From NCBI RefSeq assembly GCF_041956535.1, contig NW_027192192.1, forward strand, positions 1,215,111-1,279,110: a stretch of DNA of 64,000 bases, in the 5' to 3' direction. A program made the position numbers and the translations under genes. The notes beneath the pieces were generated by a model. That model was not told the DNA's origin. It saw only the letters and a program-made list of their open reading frames with translations, and searched no databases. Positions 12,312 to 23,996 of this stretch are shown here, piece by piece. How positions within the stretch are numbered: the first letter of the stretch is position 1; every line of letters begins with the position of its first letter. The DNA comes from Calcarisporiella thermophila CBS 279.70 (taxonomy: Eukaryota; Calcarisporiellomycota).

Positions 12312-12935
12312 GGAAGATAAAAACTGGAAAACGAATATATTTTAAAATGGGAACAATAGGCTGTTTAATGGTTGATGGGATAAAATGGGAAACATCTTTG
12401 GCTGAAATTTCTCTCCCCTCTTTAAATTTCTTCCAAGCCCTCAGAGGCGAAAAACTTGTTGGAGCCCAGCGCTTGGTGCATAATAAAACGGACATATTAA
12501 TAGTATCAGAAACTGTTTAGCCAGATTTTGGCTAAAATTTATTGGAGCAGAGCGATTGAGCTCAAATAACGTTACAGTTAATTCCGAAAAATTATATCGC
12601 TCAAAACTACTGAAGGTTTAGATATTAAACTAATCGCTGTAAAAACATGCTTCTAGCCTACTCTTTTTTATATCTTTTCCTGAGTTGAATGTCGATAGTT
12701 AAAAGTTTTTATCCCAATTTTAATATTTCAATAGATAAAGCACATTTGTGCACATCTACCTCTACATCTTGGAAAGTTTCGTTTTTATGTGACAATATTA
12801 ATAGCAAAATGTTAATGCTTTGTTTATTCATACAGGTTAGCTCCAAATAACAATTTGGCAATCGGTAACCACATACACATTTCTTATTTACTTTTCAAGA
12901 TTTAAAAAAAAATAGTGAGCATTCATATCTAATCA
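12312..12935. other. intergenic, likely 5' flank of the stathmin-like gene
   Basis: AT-rich spacer. A 71-codon minus-strand open frame at 12495-12280 overlaps the stathmin-like start in another frame and looks like chance. No gene is recognised. Confidence 0.45.
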
Positions 12936-13280
12936 TTAATAACACTTATTAACGAACTCCGTTGAAGCATATGCGCCACATTCTCTGGTCAACCGATCAC
13001 AAGTGTCCTTGCACAGGGGAGTATTTGAGTTGCAAATTGTATCTCCAAAACAACTTGGCCTAGTCGAGATACAATTGCCCGATGCCACATATTTGCTTTT
13101 AAGGCAATCAACGAACCCGTAGGTATTTTTCAATGGCATCGTCCACTTGCAACTCTGCTCGCAGCCCTTCGATTTGTCTGTCAAGGTAACATTCCAGGTT
13201 TTACAATCATTTTCGTAGTTAGCAGCATTGACGAACAAAGCCATGGCGCATGCGACGAGTAGTTGAATCTTGAATGCCAT
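12936..13280 (-). CDS. small secreted cysteine-rich protein
   Basis: Single exon, 114 residues. Residues 1-19 (MAFKIQLLVACAMALFVNA) form a clear signal peptide with an A-x-A-like cleavage end. The mature chain of about 95 residues has 11 cysteines, with pairs such as CEQSCKW, C--DTC and CGAY--C, and no obvious membrane segment. The odd cysteine count leaves one possibly free or used for dimerisation. I do not recognise the family. Size, secretion signal and cysteine content are those of fungal effector-like or cell-surface proteins; a function should not be assumed. It stands alone in the largest AT-rich non-coding stretch of the left half. Confidence 0.75.
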   Translation of the reverse strand: MAFKIQLLVACAMALFVNAANYENDCKTWNVTLTDKSKGCEQSCKWTMPLKNTYGFVDCLKSKYVASGNCISTRPSCFGDTICNSNTPLCKDTCDRLTRECGAYASTEFVNKCY

Positions 13281-14993
13281 TTTGATGTCGAGGTAAGAGT
13301 TGCAAGATCAGAGCTTTTTCAAATTATTAGAATCAAAAGAATTGCAAAATCCATCTCATCCGTGGCTCAAATCGTTCCCTTTTATGTTTTCAAGATTTCC
13401 TTCGAATCTTCCCGTGGCGAATTGAAGGCAAATTATATTTGATTAGACTGTTTCTATTTACAACTGACTCAGGGTGCTTTTCGTGGGAATCGGAAATGAA
13501 ACTCTACGCAGAGCATTGAGATAAGACTCTTAAATTAGAGTTGCCAAATATAACGGGATCAGCTAAAACGCTTCACGCTCATTCTGCACTGGTATTGGTG
13601 CTTTACATCCATACTTTTATTTGTAACTTGCAATTTAACTACTAGGATTTAAGCACATTCAGATCGAACGTCTGAGATAGGATGTATTGAGGTTTTATAT
13701 GGATCTATTTCTAATTAACTAATAGCAAGCTGGCAGTATGTTTCCGTTAAAACCTAGAGAAAATCATGCTAGATATAAAATTGTCACTGAAACATGAAAT
13801 GCAAAAAATCCAATTATAATAATATTATAGCATGCTGAGTCAATTTATTGAGAAATACCACTTAAAAAAAAAGGCTATTTGATAGAAAATTTCAGGGCAT
13901 AGTTACCAAGCCGGATTACATAAGGGTTTGAATGCTAACATTTACGAGTTTTTAGACTCGCTAGTTTTGGACTTTGATCGAATTTCTCTAAGTAATCCTA
14001 ACAGCAATTAATATTCTGTTAAGATTATTTGGGCTAGGCATTTATTATTGAAAAGAGTTAGGTGAATGTTATATGGGGCTCAAGATGCTTATATTTATAC
14101 TTTTTCTTTGGATCCATTATGATGCTTCAAAATTAATTTGATGAATTATTTTAAAACTACCAAAAAGAGCTCGCCGTTTAATAAACTTCACAGTCGATGC
14201 TGGAGATTACAGCACAAATCAAATGAAGCTCAAATAAATCGATTAAGTAGCTAAATACATCCTGGTACTCGCTTACAACCATGGTCATCTATTTTTTGAT
14301 TTTTGTTCACCCAACATCAGCATGATCTTTTGTTCAATCTTTAGGCAAAAGGGCAATATTCACAACCGTATCTATACGTGCTTCAACAGCTAGCATTGTT
14401 TAAACAGATTAAACTGCGAAATTTAGTTTTTGTTTAAGTCGCCAGAAACGATAATCTGAACACCCATCATCATCGCATTTAGTAAATTTTACTATACAAC
14501 TTAGAATAATAAATAAACCGTGAATAATTTACGCTCTAATTATACTTCATAACAAGATTTCTTCTTTAATTTTAAATCGTTGCATTTTATGTCTTAGGGA
14601 ACATCTAAAAATAGAGGTAAAGTAATAGCATGTGCAATAGACTAAATTCTGGTGCTGTATTGAAAGTATCAGCATGGACACGGATGTGAATATTTATAAT
14701 TTCAGTTGAAATATTATATTTTAAGATGATTATAACGTAAAATGTAAGAAATTAAATGCGCTGAATATATAAGTAATCTAATATACTCAGTATCATTATA
14801 GCTCTAACAATAATTCGTTTAATCAAATGCAATCAGTTTAGAAAAGCCACCCCTTGAGATATGATTTTGGCATCTCGATTATTTGTATTGTTGGCTGTGA
14901 CTGCTTTAAACATTCGCCACCAATCAGGTGTACTTCGATAAAGTCAACAAGTATTCATTTCCTTTTTATTTTAATTCAATTATATTCATTAAA
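13281..14993. other. long AT-rich non-coding stretch
   Basis: About 1.7 kb without any open frame of note on either strand, between the secreted protein's 5' end and the helicase gene. It should contain both promoters. I see no repeat, transposon end or RNA gene that I can support. Confidence 0.5.
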
Positions 14994-16969
14994 ATGACAC
15001 TACCGCAATCATTAAGGTGCACTGCGCAGATTCTTCTGCGTAACCACCGGTTGTACACTATGGCTACTCCTGCCTTAATACGACAGCTTTCCGTAAGAAC
15101 TTCTCAAGGTAAGGTGCAAGATCGAAAGGCTTTTCGATTACTGAGGCTTTTAGAGTTGATTCCCTGCTCATTGTTACTGTGTCGTTTTATTGAGACAATC
15201 CACACTATGCTACTAGATACTAATTGTTTCTTCCTTTATTTTCCATTCGATTTTTATTAGTCTCTTCTATCCTAAGACAAAGAAGCTACCTCAATCCTAT
15301 TAAGACTTCTTATTCTGCACTTCATACTGCATCCTCTCCTCAAGCTGCCGTTGCTTCACTCAAGCTCGAACCTGAACCAGAAACTCCCACTGAATATGTA
15401 CCTGTTCCTTTTAGTTCCATATCCTCCATTTCTCCTAAACTGCAAAAGGCTCTTGCAAATGTTTTTGGTTATGAAACAATGTCTAAAGTACAACATGCAG
15501 TTCTCTCACGTATGCCACTCGATGCTGATTTGCTTGTTAAAGCAAAAACTGGAACAGGCAAAACACTCGCCTTCTTAGTGCCTGCTATTGAAGAAGCTAT
15601 CAAAACCACGCCAAAAGAACGCCGTAACAAAGTATCCGTTTTTATTATTTCGCCCACTCGTGAATTGGCACAGCAAATCGCTTCGGAAGCTGAAAAGCTA
15701 GTTACTTTTCACCGGCTCAAGGTCCATTGCTTGGTAGGGGGAGAAAAGCGGTATCACCAGGTAAGGGGGCTACTCTCTAAGCCAGTGGATATTGTGGTGG
15801 GCACCCCAGGGCGACTGAAGGATTTACTTGAATCGGAGAAAGAGTTCAAGCGTCAGTGTGATGGTGTGAAAGTGGTGGTTCTGGATGAGGCGGACAGGTT
15901 GCTCGACATGGGTTTCCGCGATGAAATTGAATCTATTCTTGAATATTTGCCAAGCAATCGCCGCTCGCTTCTCTTCTCTGCAACCGTTGCTCCGGAAATC
16001 CGTCAGATCGCAGCTACCACTCTGCGCCCTGATCATGTTTACATCGATACCGTCGATCCTAACGATGTGAACACTAACCTCCAAGTGAAACAAACCTATA
16101 GTGTTATCCCACTGGAGCAACAGCCTTTGGTCGTGCACCAACTCCTCAACCAACACCGCGAACAATGCCCGCGTGAGAATAAAGCTATAGTATTCCTGCC
16201 TACAACACGCTCAACTGAACTTTATGCTCAAGTGTTTCGCAATATTCTACCCCAGTTTAAAGTATTTGAACTTCATTCGAGAATGGACCAGAGACGCCGC
16301 ACCAAGATTGCAGATAACTATCGACGCGCACGCGGGAACGCAGTCTTATTTACATCAGATGTATCAGCTCGGGGGGTTGACTATCCAGGCGTGACAATGG
16401 TACTACAGGTGGGAATCCCGTCTTCGCGCGAGACTTACATTCATCGTCTAGGACGTACAGGCCGTGCAGGAAAGGAGGGCGAGGGCAAGCTTTTGATCGC
16501 ACCTTTTGAACGCCGCTTCGTTGAGGACGAACTGAATGATCTGCCAATCGAGAAGGTGAATGCTGACATCAACACAGAGGTCGAAGAAACTCAGTTGGTG
16601 CGTGCAGAACTGGAAAGAGTTATCCAAAATACAGATGAGGAGTTGCTACAGTCGGCATGCCATGGTTTCCTAGGATATTATGCAGGTCAGCTGGGTACAC
16701 TTGGCTTCCCGAGGCACAAACTTTTAAGATACCTAGATGAATATGCAAAAGGTTTTGGATGCGAGGAAACACCCTATGTTCCCGCCATGCTGGTGGAGAA
16801 GCTCGGTTTGAAAGAGCGCAAACCTCGATCTGAGTTTAACGGCCGGTCTTCCTTGCGCAATTCTAACAGGTTTAGATCCCATGGCGACGGCAGATTTCCA
16901 CGGTTCGATGGACGGAATCGTGGGCAAAAAAAATATGCGACCCGCGGACAGGACGCCAACCTATTCTGA
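14994..16969 (+). CDS. mitochondrial DEAD-box RNA helicase, Mss116-like
   Basis: Two exons: 14994-15108 and 15261-16969; 607 residues. The N-terminus is rich in Arg, Ser and Leu with few acids, as expected of a mitochondrial presequence. DEAD-box motifs follow in order: AKTGTGKT (about 133-140), PTRELAQQ, GTPGR, VLDEADRLLDMGF, SAT, and HRLGRTGRAG. The family members Mss116/Cyt-19 remodel group I and II introns and other mitochondrial RNAs. The C-terminal extension of about 100 residues ends in an Arg/Gly/Asn-rich tail (NGRSS, RFRSHGDGRFPRFDGRNRG), also seen in Mss116-type helicases and used for non-specific RNA binding. Localisation is inferred from the N-terminus only. A short first exon carrying just the presequence is typical for such genes. 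Confidence 0.92.
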
Positions 16970-17514
16970 GATGATGGAAGAGTGAGCTCCAATGTGAATT
17001 AGAGCATAGAGGAAAAGGCCTAAGTTGCATTTATAGAAAATAGAAACAGAGAAGTTTTGTTTGATATTTTCCAAAAATTGATATTTTTTAGTTTTATTAT
17101 ATTTTTTTTTTCCTATATTTTATATTTTTTTCTTTTACTTTTATTTTCGAGGTTTTCGTCTTATGTAGAGGTTGCTTTTATATATTTATATATAATATAC
17201 CTTGCACTAGTAATTTTGAGAAATGTATTTTCAAGCTTTGTTCATTTTTCAAACACTGTGTAAAATCGCCTCCAAATTTCTTCAGAAAAATAAAATAGAT
17301 TAAGTACATCCAATTTTTGTCAAGGGAAAGATAATCAAATATAAACATACTGGCAATTCAAATGGATCCCTTTAAGAATCAAAAATAAAAAATCTCTGAA
17401 GTAGCATGGTCAGGGAGATAAGCATGTATACGCACAAAAAAACGACAAGTAACCAAAGAGTACAAAGCAGATAAAATGATTATCTTCTCAGGTACTTCTG
17501 AATTGATATCATAC
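16970..17514. other. convergent 3' flanks of helicase and YME2
   Basis: T-rich spacer between two convergent gene ends, with a long pyrimidine-rich stretch at about 17060-17160 and AATAAA-like sequences near 17290. No gene is seen. Confidence 0.45.
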
Positions 17515-20500
17515 CTAGTCTTGCCCATTTGTCACTTTTTTCGCCTCCTCTTCTAGCACCTTTTTAACTTCCCCTAGCTGCTTTTCCCATTCCAACACCT
17601 TTCCATGGCTTGTCTGAATCATATTAAGTAGATATGCGACTCTCCCCTCCAATTCCCGCGGAGCCTTGCTTCCACCACCGAATAACCAGCCCCCTGTACT
17701 CGTAGAGAAAAGCGATGCAAGTCCCCGTAGTTCCTCCTCCAATTGATTGATCTTTTGAGTCTCTTGTGAAATAAGGTAGGAGAGCGATTGCTGTTCCATC
17801 TCAGCGGAGAAGCTACGATCCGCAACAATATCGCGGAAAGCAGCAAGATAGACGGGTTTTCCTGGGCGGATTGATTGTGGCCGACCTAAAAGACAATATA
17901 TAAGGGATTTATAAAATATATATATTCGAGAACAATATTCAATAGAAACCATTATAGTGCGAGATGGAGATCAGCTCGGAGCGTTCCATAGCCTCAAACG
18001 GCCTGTCATCACCTTTGAAAAATCCACTCCATTTTAATTCCTCATAACTCGCCTATATTCAAGAGATGGCGAATTCAATCAAAAGTCGAACATCTATAAA
18101 AAAATCGTATGGCCTACCACTCCATTTTCTGCCAAGGCCTTAATCACCTGCCATATTTGCACCTCGTTCCACATAATCTTTTCCACATCCTCTGCATCCT
18201 CCCCAAACGCATGTTTGCGGATTTCCGTCACAGCCTTTGTTACGATATCCGCTGCTGCCTCTGATGTAATAGAGAAAATAACGACATAAGCGCATAATCA
18301 GATCAAACACAAAGATTCGCCTCACTCAGTCACCAAAACATACCTCTCAACGACCATCCTCCCCGGACGCGTTGCACGAGTAGGTCCAAGTCTGTTAATC
18401 GTCCACCTAGCATTCGCACGCTCTCCACTAACTCGGGGGTGTCCTCGTGCTGATCCAAATGCTTGCGCACGTACTCCAGAGCCGTCTCAGTGGACGCATC
18501 TGAGAGAGTCACGATATTGAAGGTTTTATTAGGGAGGGCTGCAGATACGAAAAATTAGACTCGAATCCACTTGAAGTTTTTCAAAGTCCATATATACCTC
18601 TACTGATAGTCTTGTTTGCTTGCACATTATTGCTCACAAACACTACATGTGCGACATGATTCTCTACAAGAACTGCTGCCCACTCTGCCAAGCTATCCCA
18701 CATTTCCTTAAACCCACTCTTCTCGCGTAAAAGGAATCCATCGATGACCACAACAGGAATATCATCCAAATCCAATTTTAGCTCCTCTTCTGTTGATAGT
18801 GATTGCTTGCGTTTCTTTTCGCCTTGCGCCTCCACGGAATGCTTTGTAGGGGTAATATCATGAAGTGCCAATGCTGTGGTTTCTAGTATCTGTTTAATAA
18901 GGCTTTCGCTCGAAGCAGAGAGACCTATTCCACAATGAATTAATCATAAATCCATCTTCGCTACCAGTCTTGTGCGTAAATGACCAAACTATATACCTGT
19001 TTTCTGGCCAGTAGTAGCGGTCACAATCGCATCTAGCATGCCACTTGCTGATGTCAAGAATGTAAAAACAGGGAAATATCCAACTTGCTTCGCAAGCTCA
19101 GCCGCAGTGGCATTCATGCTTCTCGAGGAGACAAGATTATCGCAATTGATAATGAGTTTATGTCTGAAATAAGAGACAAATAGCACAATGAGATCCCTCA
19201 TAATGATATGCTTATAGCTAAAATCCTCGTATACTTTTTCTTTTCGATGGCTTTTCGCACCAAGGCCGACTGAGAAAAAATAGGGAAATTAACAAATAAT
19301 AAACTATTGTGTTTATAACGATGGAAAGATTAAATTCTGATTTACCTTGCCACTTCCTTTAGGTCCAGTAACAATAATAAAGGTTTCTAGTGCAAAGGGA
19401 GAAAGATTTAGGGGTTTTCGATACTAATGTAAAACCCAGCTATTTTGTTACCAGGATATTCATTTAACCAATTTATCAGCTGCTCATTGCTCTCTGCACG
19501 ATCTGACCATCCAGTCACATCTTCTCCAGATGGTGCAGGAGAAGTGAGACGTGCCCAAGTTTCACGTCTTAACCAACGGTACAACGCATATTCATCGGGA
19601 TTAAAGCGGCGAGTTATTTTGGAAGTAATGCAAAAGATTCGAATGGGATCGAAGACCGCCCAAGTAATGAGACCGAGAGAACCAGCAATCCTATAATGGG
19701 AAATGAGTTGAGTATTTTTTCATGGAAAAACGAGATGAATATAACCAACAGGGGAATCTACACATTATCAAAAGAGGGATTAATTCGTTATCGCCAGATA
19801 ACAGATGGTCTAGTTTTATAAAACACTTACAGCAATTCGAGGATGTGAGGTTATCCATTGTTTAATCACATTAGTCCGCTATGCGTTTACCGAAATAATA
19901 ATAAGCATTTGCATAAGATATCTTTCGTATTATCATACTATACCATTTGCCTCTCATAAAATATACTAAGTCGAGCATCTTCCACCCTCATCCCGTGCAA
20001 ACAATTACGCGCACTGGTTGCGTTCCTTACGCGTGTGAATTGAACAATCGCATATTTGGGCAATTCTTTCGCCGACGGAGATATGAGTTGAATATCGAAT
20101 ATACGTCCAAATTGACGGAAGGTTTTGTAGAGAGCTTCCATAGACGGGAAATTTGTAGCGCCTTGAAATTCGACTTTGACTTTTGGGCTGGCATAATGCA
20201 GCACCATATCTAAAGGATAAAACCCTAAATAACCCCTAAAGAGAGAGTATAGTGCATACGGGCATCACCTTCCATAAACGGCTCCCCACGAACAACAAAA
20301 GCTCTTACTCTCTGCAGATTAAACCAGCTGATTATCTTTTTATCTTTGAGATGAGTTTGTATGCGATTCTGGATCTCATCCAAAAGCTTCTGAGGGCTTT
20401 CGCCCTCTGTAGTGCGAAATTCAAAACGAAGAAATGCACCTCCATCTTTCAATCTACAATAGGAATAATCGAATTCAATTCTTATAAAAACATACGAATA

Positions 20501-20893
20501 AAAACAAACCTTGGTATAGCATCCTTAATTTTGAATCCAAAAGGCATAATAGGAACAATCTCACGCTTTGCTCTATTCAGGATTTGGTCAGTTGAGGGTC
20601 TGAACAGGATTTGTCGTACATCGAACATATTGAATCGGAGAGGATAAAGATTATCTATATAAACCATGCCCTCTTTCATTTCCTCTTTCTAAATTGAGAA
20701 TGAGGAGCATCTACAAATGAGTATCCATGATAAAAATATAGACGTAAACCTTTTCATTTACCGATGCGCTTTCTCCATTATGAAGAAATCTCGCTCTGCA
20801 CCTAGTCTCAGATACTCTCCTGTAGGAGCTGAATGTAGATCTGTAAAATCGGAACGACCGATTACACATAAGTCTTCCCCTTAATCCCTGCAT
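17515..20893 (-). CDS. YME2: mitochondrial inner-membrane protein YME2 (mitochondrial escape protein 2)
   Basis: Fifteen exons: 20893-20750, 20688-20510, 20453-20260, 20209-19944, 19878-19831, 19757-19750, 19690-19452, 19386-19346, 19269-19235, 19163-18997, 18924-18598, 18538-18344, 18260-18118, 18052-17950, 17885-17515; 819 residues (yeast YME2 is about 850). An Arg-rich presequence is followed by the fungal signature GMVYIDNLYPLRFNMFDVRQ, an RRM at about 170-260 (MVLHYASPKVKVEF...GRIFDIQL), a hydrophobic segment PLIAGSLGLITWAVFDPIRI near 270-295, Walker A GPKGSGK (367-373) and a Walker B-like LDDIPVVVIDGF (about 493-504). A coiled coil closes the protein. YME2 spans the inner membrane and affects mtDNA nucleoid structure and escape. 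The sixth exon is only eight nucleotides long. Confidence 0.93.
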
Positions 20894-21312
20894 TCTTAGA
20901 CTGGGAATTAAGAGAATGCAAAAAGAATGTTTTGTTATAATATTTTAGGGGTTAAAACGCGCTATGAAGTTGAGAGACCGTACTATGAAAAGGGGACGCC
21001 AAGCATGCATTGTGGTGGCCAAATGCACTAAGCCATAAAAATTGTAATTATTCGATAAATATTATGCTGAAATGATGTGCTTCAAATATATAGAAAGCCA
21101 GGAAACGATTGTTATTTGTGTAATCCATTCATCTGATATACTTTTTTGGCAGAGTATATACGATGGTGCGATATTAATATATAATAGTCTCCTCCAAAAC
21201 AGGAGCCTTTGCGGGCCTTTATTAAGGGCAATATTCTGCTCTGTACCCTTATACAAGGAAAGAACAGGAAAGCGGTAGCTTCAGCAAACATATACATGCT
21301 CTCGTCAGCAGC
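20894..21312. other. intergenic
   Basis: AT-rich spacer between the YME2 5' end and the phosphatase 3' end. Short open frames on both strands show no family likeness. No feature recognised. Confidence 0.45.
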
Positions 21313-21975
21313 TCACGGGATGACTACTCGAATCTTATCTTCCAAAACTATGAACTCGACGTGCTCCAAATCCTGGGCAATGGCGGTGGGGCTAACTGCT
21401 TCCAATTTTTCTCGGGAATGGCTCGTAAGAACAGCCAAGGTCTTTGCTCCGGCTTCACTCGCCGATCTCAAACCTGCTGGCGAGTCCTCAATAGCCAAGC
21501 AATCCTCGGGTTTGAATCCCATGAGTGCGGCCCCCTTTAGATACGGCTCCGGATGCGGCTTCCCGTTGACAATTTCATCAGCAGTAATGTATGATTTTGG
21601 CGCTTTCATCCCCAAGTAATTAAGACGCCTCTCAGCGAGTTCAATTGAGCAGCTAGTTACGATGGTCCATCTTTCTTCTGGTAGCCTCTTCAGCAATTTC
21701 TCTACCCCAGGAAGAATGGTTATACCTTCTAGCGAAGTGGGATGCTCCTGCTCTAGACGCACCGCATATTCAGGGTCGTTCTCTATGAGATCAGGGCGAA
21801 AGTGACGTACAACATCGTCTCCCCGCACACCGTGTACATAGGAGAGCACCGCGACTGAGTCAACGTTGTTAAGAGTCGCCCAGCGGAGCCAAAAAGTCTC
21901 GACTGGCTTGGTACTGTCTATGAGTGTGCCGTCAAGGTCAAAAAGAATACATTTAGCTTCAATAATTTTAGGCAT
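21313..21975 (-). CDS. HAD-superfamily phosphatase, GPP/DOG type
   Basis: Single exon, 220 residues. HAD motif I is FDLDGTLIDST (about 12-22), motif II is TSCS, motif III with its lysine is in VNGKPHPEPY, and motif IV is AIEDSPAG. The cap domain and length match the yeast GPP1/2 (glycerol-3-phosphate phosphatase) and DOG1/2 (2-deoxyglucose-6-phosphate phosphatase) group. Substrate is a small sugar or polyol phosphate; glycerol-3-phosphate is likely but not proven by sequence. The start ATG lies directly before the first strand, so no targeting signal is present and the enzyme is probably cytosolic. Confidence 0.92.
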   Translation of the reverse strand: MPKIIEAKCILFDLDGTLIDSTKPVETFWLRWATLNNVDSVAVLSYVHGVRGDDVVRHFRPDLIENDPEYAVRLEQEHPTSLEGITILPGVEKLLKRLPEERWTIVTSCSIELAERRLNYLGMKAPKSYITADEIVNGKPHPEPYLKGAALMGFKPEDCLAIEDSPAGLRSASEAGAKTLAVLTSHSREKLEAVSPTAIAQDLEHVEFIVLEDKIRVVIP

Positions 21976-22058
21976 GCCGATCGAAACCTCTCAAAAATAT
22001 TATTTGTATTAAATAGATTTGGATAGCTTATGCAGCCGTAACGAAAAAATAATTCTCA

Positions 22059-22070
22059 GGGGGGGGGGGG
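22059..22070. repeat. G homopolymer, 12 bases
   Basis: An uninterrupted run of 12 G in AT-rich DNA, in the 5' flank of the phosphatase gene and about 400 bp past the MAPKK stop. It belongs to a set of such runs in this window. Confidence 0.85.
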
Positions 22071-22350
22071 TTATCGGTTCTTTATAAGTCTCCAAAAGAG
22101 TGAACAAACCATCCATAAAACAATTAATAATTGGGGCTGTCGAATTAATATGCTAAGCGTGACATCTGTAATGCTATAATTAGCGCACAATTCACAAATA
22201 CTGACTCATTCTGCAATCACATTCTATTAATAGAACGATGTTTTCAAGTACCACCCAAAACAAACAGAATAGAAGGAATGATAATGAAAAGAAAAGGAAT
22301 TTGAAAAGAGAAGAAAAATAGAAAAACAAAGAGGGAAAAAAATATTGTTC

Positions 22351-22372
22351 ACTGATATATATATATATCAGT
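22351..22372. repeat. perfect 22-bp palindrome with (AT)n core
   Basis: The sequence ACTGAT, followed by alternating TA, then ATCAGT is its own reverse complement over 22 bases. It lies 106 bp downstream of the MAPKK stop codon. An (AT)n microsatellite flanked by matching ACTG/CAGT ends could extrude as a cruciform or form a 3' end hairpin. Confidence 0.8.
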
Positions 22373-22477
22373 ATAAAAGAAAAAGTTCTAAGCGCTAGAA
22401 TTCTTAATTTTTCCAATTATGAAAAAATAAGGAATCTATTTAACATTATTATGTATATAACGTATAACTTTACGCTG

Positions 22478-23996
22478 TTACTCAAGATTTTGGGCCCATT
22501 TCTCAAGATCAACCTTCTCAGCTGATGCTACAACAAGGAATGGGTGTGTCTTTAAAAGCAGAAAAGGTTAGTGTCATGTATATGAATTGAAAAAGAAGTG
22601 TTATTCGAAATTACCCTAAGTTCCTTCGGGGTTGGTCGATCTTTTACCTCTTTGATTAAACTATAAGTATAAATTGGGTTAATACTAAGATGGATGGCAA
22701 ACAGAAAAATTTCGGTATACCTCTTTTCCACGAAATTCTCAAAGTCGGGCGGGAATTTTCCAGGCGGAAGCGTTGGAACAGGTTCGTGGACAATATGTTG
22801 CAATAACTCAAAGATTGAGAGTGGTTTTCCGTCAGGGGTTAATGGGAAGCGGCCTAACGCTAATTCCATAAGCGTGATACCAAGCGACCAGATATCAGAT
22901 TTTACAGTATAAGCCGCGCCTTGGATCCTCTCCGGCTAAATCCAGCTTATCAGACCAATTTCAATTTAAGATAAAAGTTTCTATACATACCGACATGTAT
23001 GAACTTGTTCCCACAAATGTGTCTGCTATTGAATTAATAAGTTGACCCGAGACGCCGAAATCACATAGTTTAATCTGGCCGCTCGAATTGACGAGAATGT
23101 TGGATGGTTTTACATCTAACAAAATAGTTCTCTGAGTATTGGTACAAGCTCATAAAAAAAAAGATGAATGTCTGATTGTTTACCTCGATGAATGATACGA
23201 TGATTATCATACAAATATATCAGACCATCTAGGACCTATCCAACGCAATAAAGTTCAGATAAAGCTTCTGAAAACCCTGTTTAATACACTCACTGCGCTG
23301 GTGATTTTGCCAATCACGCCCATAGGAATAGGCCCATTCTTCTTGTAAATCTTGTCAAGAGATCTGAAATAGTTAGACGATGAAATTAGAAATTTCTCTG
23401 TAAATCTCGTAATAAAAAAAGTCCATGTACCCGACATCCATGTACTCCATACATATGCTAATGTCGTTTCCATTCATAAAAGCACCATAAAATGACACGA
23501 TATGTCGATGATTACAGTCGTGCATGAATTGCATCTCACGTAAAATCTGCTTTCGTACGTTCGGTTTAGCGTCAACATGAATAATCTGGAGGAACGAATA
23601 AAATGGGAGTTAGATTTGGATCGATTGTATTATCCAGGCATTGGTACACACCTTCTTTGCCATCACAGTTTTGGTTGGCATATGCAATACTTTCGTCACT
23701 GTACCGCCGTTTCCTGCTCCTAATTCTTCGAGCGGCTTGAGATCTTCTGCACGCACATCGAGCATCAATTCCAGCCCAATTTCGAGATCTTTTAGCTGCT
23801 CGAGGAATTTTCCGTATGGATCTCTGCCCTCTGCACCTCCAGTTGGCGGCTTATCGGATTTTGGCTTGCTGTTGGCAACATTTGTTGTATTTGACGGCTG
23901 ATCATCTGGGGACTGCTGCGCTACTACAGGCGAATTCTCCAGGGTCAGATTCTTGAAATTGCGTTTGCGGCGGATGCTAGAGGGGGTTTTGATCAT
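22478..23996 (-). CDS. MAP kinase kinase, Ste7/Fuz7-like
   Basis: Eight exons: 23996-23652, 23585-23431, 23363-23294, 23235-23184, 23115-22991, 22935-22721, 22660-22615, 22549-22478; 359 residues, like MEK1. The basic N-terminus ([15 protein letters not shown]) resembles a MAPK docking site. The kinase domain shows the Gly-rich loop [25 protein letters not shown], the activation loop with phosphosites SIADT (S-x-A-x-T), then GTSSYMSPERIQG and SDIWSLG. The [18 protein letters not shown] form is that of the mating/filamentation MAPKKs (Ste7, Fuz7) rather than Pbs2 or Mkk1. It would phosphorylate a Fus3/Kss1-type MAPK. A proline-rich insert typical of MEKs is short here. Upstream and downstream kinases are not in this window. 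Confidence 0.93.

Larger units (their letters stand above)
21976..22477. other. intergenic with a G-run and a 22-bp palindrome
   Basis: Spacer between the phosphatase 5' end and the MAPKK 3' end. It holds a 12-base G homopolymer at 22059-22070 and a perfect AT-rich palindrome at 22351-22372. No open frame of interest. Confidence 0.6.
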
